DNA from: an uncultured Bacteroidales bacterium | GTDB taxonomy: Bacteria; Bacteroidota; Bacteroidia; Bacteroidales; UBA932 | Length of the DNA: 56,091 nt | Direction: 5' to 3' | Assembly (NCBI GenBank): GCA_944322605.1 | Contig: CALUPD010000017.1 | Location: 1-56,091, forward strand | Part shown: positions 53,246 to 56,091 of the stretch, piece by piece | How positions within the stretch are numbered: the first letter of the stretch is position 1 | How the letters are laid out: each line of letters opens with the position of its first letter | The notes under the pieces: model-generated | Told to the model about the DNA's origin: nothing | Databases searched by the model: none | The model's input: the letters and a program-made list of their open reading frames with translations, nothing else | Position numbers and translations under genes: made by a program

Positions 53246-53271
53246 TAAATGACAAATATTTTATATCTTTG
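53241..53271 (+). promoter_or_regulatory. rpoD promoter
   Basis: TTTA (53241-53244), 19 nt, TATCTTTG (53264-53271): exact -7 box and three-of-four -33 box. The -33 box overlaps the degQ stop codon (53243-53245), so rpoD could also be read through from degQ. Confidence 0.6.
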
Positions 53272-53288
53272 CAGGATATTTTTACAAG

Positions 53289-54149
53289 ATGAGACAGTTA
53301 AAGATAACAAAATCAATTACCAACAGGGAGAGCGCCTCTTTGGATAAATACCTCCAAGAAATTGGAAGAGAGGAACTTATAACTGTAGAAGACGAGGTAG
53401 AACTTGCACAGCGCATCAGAAAAGGAGACCACGCCGCGCTTGAAAAATTGACGAAAGCCAACCTGAGATTTGTCGTATCAGTGGCAAAACAGTACCAGAA
53501 CCAGGGCCTCAGTCTTCCCGACCTGATCAATGAAGGGAATTTGGGATTGATTAAGGCTGCCGAAAAATTCGATGAGACGAGAGGCTTCAAATTCATCTCA
53601 TACGCGGTATGGTGGATTCGCCAGTCGATCCTTCAGGCTCTTGCGGAACAGTCGAGAATCGTGCGCCTTCCGCTCAACCAGGTCGGCTCTCTCAACAAAA
53701 TCAACAAGGCCCTGTCCAAATTCGAACAGACCAATGAACGCATGCCGTCATCCGACGAGCTTGCCGAAATACTCGACATACCTAGGGACAAAATCGCAGA
53801 CACGCTGCGCGTTTCAGGCCGCCACGTATCGGTCGACGCCCCGTTCGTGGACGGAGAGGACAACAATCTCCTCGACGTGCTTGTCAACAACGACTCGCCT
53901 AACGCCGACAGAGGCTTGGTAAACGAATCCCTCAACAAGGAAATCGAACGCGCCCTGTCCACCCTTACCGAAAGGGAACGCGACATCGTCAGATACTTCT
54001 TCGGCATAGGAACACAGGAAATGACACTTGAGGAAATAGGCGAACATTTCGACCTGACAAGGGAAAGGGTGCGCCAAATCAAGGAAAAGGCAATACGAAG
54101 GCTAAGGCACAGCGCAAGAAGCAAGCTTCTGAAGAGCTATCTCGGATAA
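53289..54149 (+). CDS. rpoD: Primary RNA polymerase sigma factor, short Bacteroidota form
   Basis: 286 residues, without the long N-terminal region 1.1 of other primary sigmas. Starts [20 protein letters not shown]; region 2.2-2.4 [20 protein letters not shown] and [20 protein letters not shown]; region 3 [20 protein letters not shown]; region 4 [20 protein letters not shown] and [20 protein letters not shown]. It recognises the TTTG/TAnnTTTG promoters noted throughout this window. Its terminator is at 54183-54220. Confidence 0.97.
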   Translation: MRQLKITKSITNRESASLDKYLQEIGREELITVEDEVELAQRIRKGDHAALEKLTKANLRFVVSVAKQYQNQGLSLPDLINEGNLGLIKAAEKFDETRGFKFISYAVWWIRQSILQALAEQSRIVRLPLNQVGSLNKINKALSKFEQTNERMPSSDELAEILDIPRDKIADTLRVSGRHVSVDAPFVDGEDNNLLDVLVNNDSPNADRGLVNESLNKEIERALSTLTERERDIVRYFFGIGTQEMTLEEIGEHFDLTRERVRQIKEKAIRRLRHSARSKLLKSYLG

Positions 54150-54182
54150 TGCGGGACACGGCATCATCTTCAAGCATCAACG

Positions 54183-54220
54183 AAAAGGCGTATCGGATCA
54201 TGATACGCCTTTTTCGTTTT
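54183..54220 (+). terminator. rpoD terminator
   Basis: AAAAGGCGTATC (54183-54194) pairs with GATACGCCTTTT (54202-54213) around a 7-nt loop, followed by TTTCGTTTT-like sequence. Starts 34 nt past the stop. Confidence 0.88.
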
Positions 54221-54564
54221 ATGCCGCCATTCAACGGCACTCCCATGCACTAAGACGCCGCGCCACGCAACGGCTTTTTAAAATAATGATTTTCCGCATT
54301 ATTACCCGAAAACGCCGGACCATAAACGGCAAGGCAGGCAGCAAAATATATTCCATCCATAGGCGGCATGGCCATCCCGGCATCCTTCCTGCGAAAAGCA
54401 AACATACCGCCGCATTGCTTGCATTTATAACGTCGGCGACCTATCTGCCTTACCCCATTTTATCACTTATTTGGGGCCGCACGCCCGCAGCTGAACTTCC
54501 TCATTCAAGGTTCAATGTCCGCATTGCTTAAACAATGGCAGTACTGCAAAATAACACGGCTTGC
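54221..54564. other. Intergenic sequence with a duplicated pncB tail, otherwise empty
   Basis: A 344-bp gap between convergent genes. CTCATTCAAGGTTCAATG occurs at 54500-54517 and again at 54564-54581, where it encodes the last residues and stop of pncB. The first copy looks like a partial duplication of that tail. No gene or terminator for pncB is evident. Confidence 0.5.
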
Positions 54565-55767
54565 TCATTCAAGGTTCAATGCCTGCATGAAACGCCTTAC
54601 GACCTCCGGATTCCCGGTATGCTTGCCCGCATCCTCGCTTATCTTGCAGGTATCGTTATAGAAGCTCCACGATTCCGTTATTTTCACAGCCACTAATTTT
54701 ATGACTATGTTCATCGGCTTCACTCCGGCAAAATCGTTGGTAAAATGAGTGCCTATGCCGAACGACGGCTGGCATAACCCGACAGCATATTTCTGTATGC
54801 CTATGGCCCTGTCCACATCGAGGGCATTGCTGAATATCACCTGCTTGGTCTTAGGATCTATGCCCAATGACCTGTATTTCCCGACGATGCGCATAAGCTG
54901 GTCGTAATTATCACCGCTGTCGACACGAAGCCCCTTGAAAAGGTTGGCGAAATCTTCCGAGAAATTAAGGCTGAATATCTCCCACCCGAAGCTATCGTAC
55001 AGGTATGTTCCCAAAGCCCCCCTGAACGTGTTGCGCCACGAATCCATTGCAATATGGTTAGCCATCTGCGGCCCGTACATGCCTCCTATGGCGCAGATGA
55101 ATTCATGGGCCATAGTCCCGACAGGCAGCAGATCGTGCTTCATTGCAAGATACACGTTGCTTGTCCCGACAAACCTGCCCTCCCATTGCCTGCTCCGGTA
55201 ACAATCCTTCATCGCCTTGACGACGGTATCTTCCGCTTCGAACGAAACCCTTCTGCGAGTGCCGAAATCGCTGTAAACGCACCCTGCCCCGAGCAGCCTT
55301 TCCGCCTTTTCATAAGATTTCCTGTAATAGGCATCGTAATCGAAACATTTGTCCTTGCCGGTCATCATGTAATAAAGTTCGGAAATTATCGCCAGTATCT
55401 TCACCTCGAACAGAATAGTATCCGACCAGCTTCCTTCTATTTCGACATGGAGCTTCCCTTCTCGGTCCTGAAAGGCATTGACTCTCTCGTGATCGAACCT
55501 GAACCCTTTCAGATAGTTATAAAACCACCCCGGAATATAGCAGCACCTTTTCTTCATAAAAGCTATTTCCTCATCGGTTATCACTACCGACTCAAGCATC
55601 CTTATCTGCTCCGACAACGCATCCGCGAAACCGGGAGGATAGACCGTATCGTCCCTGTCCGTAAACGTATATTTCACCTGAGCGCGTGGGAAATTGTCTA
55701 TCACGGCGCAGCACATTGTGAATTTATACAAATCGTCATCGGTAAAATGGGTTATAATCTGTCTCAT
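54565..55767 (-). CDS. pncB: Nicotinate phosphoribosyltransferase
   Basis: 400 residues from the ATG at 55767 (MRQIITHFTDDDLYKFTMCC); a longer frame upstream runs into the tRNA-Val region and is not family-like. Motifs: YKFTMCCAVIDNFPRAQVKYTFTDRD, DFGTRRRVSFEAEDTVV, FVGTSNVYLAMKHDLLPVGTMAHEFI with the phosphorylated-His region, and DSGDNYDQL. Makes nicotinate mononucleotide from nicotinate and PRPP in NAD salvage. Confidence 0.95.
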   Translation of the reverse strand: MRQIITHFTDDDLYKFTMCCAVIDNFPRAQVKYTFTDRDDTVYPPGFADALSEQIRMLESVVITDEEIAFMKKRCCYIPGWFYNYLKGFRFDHERVNAFQDREGKLHVEIEGSWSDTILFEVKILAIISELYYMMTGKDKCFDYDAYYRKSYEKAERLLGAGCVYSDFGTRRRVSFEAEDTVVKAMKDCYRSRQWEGRFVGTSNVYLAMKHDLLPVGTMAHEFICAIGGMYGPQMANHIAMDSWRNTFRGALGTYLYDSFGWEIFSLNFSEDFANLFKGLRVDSGDNYDQLMRIVGKYRSLGIDPKTKQVIFSNALDVDRAIGIQKYAVGLCQPSFGIGTHFTNDFAGVKPMNIVIKLVAVKITESWSFYNDTCKISEDAGKHTGNPEVVRRFMQALNLE

Positions 55768-55793
55768 ATGGCAGCATGTCCAATCTATTGCCG

Positions 55794-55801
55794 CAAAGAT
55801 A
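55794..55801 (-). promoter_or_regulatory. pncB -7 element
   Basis: TATCTTTG on the minus strand matches TAnnTTTG, 26 nt before the pncB start. A TTTT at the right distance could serve as a weak -33 box. Confidence 0.45.
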
Positions 55802-55940
55802 AAGATTTGCCGGACAATCCGGAAAACCGTCATGCAGTCCGGTCTTTTCGTCGGCAAAGTTCTGAACGGCCAGCGGACAAATACTCTTGCAGGTGCTCCC
55901 GGACTTGCACCTGTCAGAGAATGCCCGGCCCCGGCCACAA

Positions 55941-55977
55941 ACAAAAAAATCCCGAAGCCAGATAACTTCGGGATTTT
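55941..55977 (-). terminator. tRNA-Val terminator
   Basis: AAAATCCCGAAG (55946-55957) pairs with CTTCGGGATTTT (55966-55977). On the minus strand it is followed by a T-tract. Lies 21 nt from the tRNA 3' end. Confidence 0.85.
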
Positions 55978-55998
55978 GCTTTGATTTGCCCTTTCGGG

Positions 55999-56076
55999 TG
56001 GTGGGAGCTGAGGGAGTCGAACCCCCGACCCTCTGCTTGTAAGGCAGACGCTCTGAACCAACTGAGCTAAGCTCCC
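55999..56076 (-). tRNA. tRNA-Val, anticodon UAC
   Basis: Minus strand, 78 nt with encoded CCA (55999-56001). Acceptor GGGAGCT/AGCTCCC, D arm GCTCAGTTGGTTCAGAGC, anticodon arm TCTGC-CTTACAA-GCAGA with anticodon TAC, T arm CGGGG-TTCGACT-CCCTC-like. Unlike tRNA-Lys, the CCA end is encoded. Confidence 0.93.
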
Positions 56077-56091
56077 CTGTTGAGCGAGTGC

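Noticed and set aside
55768-56061. N-terminal extension of pncB
   Set aside because: The frame runs through a terminator and into tRNA-Val; family similarity begins at 55767.
1-56091. CRISPR array, prophage or classical defence island
   Set aside because: No regularly spaced repeats, cas genes, phage structural genes or restriction-modification pairs are present; Vsr alone is not enough.

Overview
The window is a chromosomal segment of a Bacteroidota bacterium, most likely an anaerobic member of the Bacteroidales. The evidence is: a short primary sigma factor of about 286 residues; many upstream regions carrying the Bacteroidota promoter form (-33 TTTG, about 19-21 nt, -7 TAnnTTTG); the conserved gene strings parA-parB-DUF5683-LysM/SLT transglycosylase and bamD-rpoZ(Rpb6 type)-coaBC-recN; hpt-adk-obg; the two-subunit methylmalonyl-CoA mutase; rubrerythrin with a Fur/PerR regulator; and almost no Shine-Dalgarno sequences except in front of rpsU and hpf. 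Genus cannot be resolved from the sequence alone.

Layout. 1-0.3 kb: 5' end of an IS30-family transposase cut by the window edge, with a perfect 46-bp palindrome. 0.4-5.7 kb: minus-strand housekeeping (hpt-adk, then obg-PAP2-lplA-outer-membrane protein), then purE on the plus strand. 5.8-7.8 kb: a helix-hairpin-helix plus beta-barrel protein. 8-12.5 kb: parA-parB-DUF5683-lytic transglycosylase. 12.8-17 kb, plus strand: a lipid-kinase-like protein that has lost its GGDGT aspartate, rpsU, ferritin, xerC running in frame into hpf, and an orphan vsr. 17.2-20 kb: a DUF3089 lipoprotein and a frameshifted, AT-richer AlbA_2/Schlafen-type ATP-binding gene. 20-25 kb: a long imperfect hairpin, mutB-mutA and a NifX-like protein. 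25.5-30.7 kb: an operon of three large surface lipoproteins (Fn3-like repeats, BACON domain), two of which look frameshifted. 30.9-33.1 kb: a Gfo/Idh/MocA oxidoreductase and a radical SAM/SPASM protein. 33.4-39 kb: tRNA-Lys(CUU), gph, the acyl-kinase trio ackA-ptb-buk, and comEC. 39-46 kb: trxB-bamD-rpoZ-coaBC-recN-aminopeptidase P. 46-48 kb: perR-rbr under a promoter with a near-consensus PerR box, and a small outer-membrane protein. 48-56 kb: mnmA, dnaN-dnaQ-degenerate FAH-like protein, an HtrA protease, rpoD, pncB and tRNA-Val(UAC).

How the genes fit together. Most genes are housekeeping. The metabolic genes point to fermentation with succinate/propionate interconversion (mutAB) and substrate-level ATP formation from acetyl-, butyryl- or branched acyl-phosphates (ackA, ptb, buk; no pta in this window). 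Oxygen and iron defence is provided by ferritin, rubrerythrin and PerR. No phage, CRISPR array or classical defence island is visible. The most unusual items are regulatory or architectural: the A7 tract and strong Shine-Dalgarno at the xerC/hpf junction, the strong Shine-Dalgarno of rpsU, the PerR box inside the perR-rbr promoter, the obg promoter nested in the adk terminator, two apparent pseudoenzymes, and three apparent frameshifts within 12 kb that need read-level checking.
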